Shown here: piece after piece, positions 4,885 through 5,088 of the stretch
Numbering within the stretch: the stretch's first letter is position 1
Layout of the letters: each line of letters begins with the position of its first letter
Assembly (NCBI GenBank): GCA_002401185.1
Contig: NVSH01000009.1
Span: 1-5,088 of the forward strand
Source: Gammaproteobacteria bacterium
GTDB lineage: Bacteria > Pseudomonadota > Gammaproteobacteria > SZUA-229
Reading direction: 5' to 3'
Length of the DNA: 5,088 bases
Position numbers and translations under genes: made by a program
The notes under the pieces: model-generated
The model's database searches: none
Told to the model about the DNA's origin: nothing
Seen by the model: only the letters and a program-made list of their open reading frames with translations

Positions 4885-5088
4885 ATGTCGCAAGAACGTG
4901 TACAAAAAGCGCTGGCTCGCATGGGATTTGGTTCGCGTCGTGAGATCGAGCGTTTAATCGGTGAAGAAAAAATTCGCATCAACGGCCAACTCGCAAAACT
5001 GGGCGACCATGTAGGTGCCGGTGATAAAGTTAATATCGGTAATCGTCGTACGATTATTACCTCTGATGTCAATCGTATCCGTGTCATC
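4885..5088 (+). CDS. rluB: RluB-type 23S rRNA pseudouridine synthase, 5' part
   Basis: Only the first 68 codons are in the window; the frame is still open at the right edge. The visible part is the S4 RNA-binding domain of the RsuA/RluB/RluE/RluF pseudouridine synthases, with RVQKALARMGFGSRREIER at 5-23, then INGQLAKLGDHV at 32-43 and DKVNIG at 47-52. The catalytic aspartate motif (GRLD in this family) lies outside. RluB makes pseudouridine at position 2605 (E. coli numbering) of 23S rRNA. The choice of RluB over RsuA or RluF rests on resemblance to the E. coli RluB N-terminus and on its place right after scpB, the usual site. The start at 4885 is the obvious ATG, but only a weak TGAG about 10 nt upstream could serve as Shine-Dalgarno. 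Confidence 0.88.
   Translation, partial: MSQERVQKALARMGFGSRREIERLIGEEKIRINGQLAKLGDHVGAGDKVNIGNRRTIITSDVNRIRVI

Overview
The window is a stretch of chromosomal housekeeping DNA from a gammaproteobacterium of moderate G+C content (judged by eye). The placement rests on three things: a YciO that closely resembles the enterobacterial protein, the long TrpRS subtype typical of non-enteric Gammaproteobacteria, and the gene order yciO - M50 protease - trpS - scpA - scpB - rluB. From memory, that order recurs in that class, usually with a PHP-domain gene next to yciO. Genus cannot be assigned from this sequence. No phage, plasmid, transposase, CRISPR array, tRNA or rRNA gene is visible.

Layout. Bases 1-417 hold no convincing gene. 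They contain a likely minus-strand -10 box (40-45) for a divergent gene left of the window, a cluster of degenerate 'GAGATGACAAG' repeats (98-198), a 25-bp tandem duplication (203-252), an imperfect hairpin (269-308) and two related small dyads (326-340 and 376-387) just ahead of yciO. From 418 to the right edge everything is on the plus strand: yciO (418-1035), a membrane site-2-type metalloprotease (1140-1784), trpS from a TTG start (1829-3046), scpA (3102-4046), scpB (4122-4832) and the first 68 codons of rluB (4885 to the edge). Gaps are 44 to 104 nt, no genes overlap, and no convincing terminator lies between them. Read-through as one operon is plausible but not shown.

Function. TrpS charges tRNA-Trp. 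RluB modifies 23S rRNA. YciO belongs to the threonylcarbamoyl-AMP synthase fold family, but its active-site motifs differ from those of TsaC. ScpA and ScpB form the kleisin part of the SMC-ScpAB condensin that organises and segregates the chromosome. The M50 protein is a small integral-membrane zinc protease of unknown substrate. The cluster is therefore a conserved neighbourhood mixing translation and chromosome maintenance.

I looked for an undescribed system and do not think there is one here. The items most worth a second look are the intergenic repeat cluster, the predicted [4Fe-4S] cysteine motif of TrpRS, the motif divergence of YciO, and the lack of Shine-Dalgarno sequences before four of the six genes.
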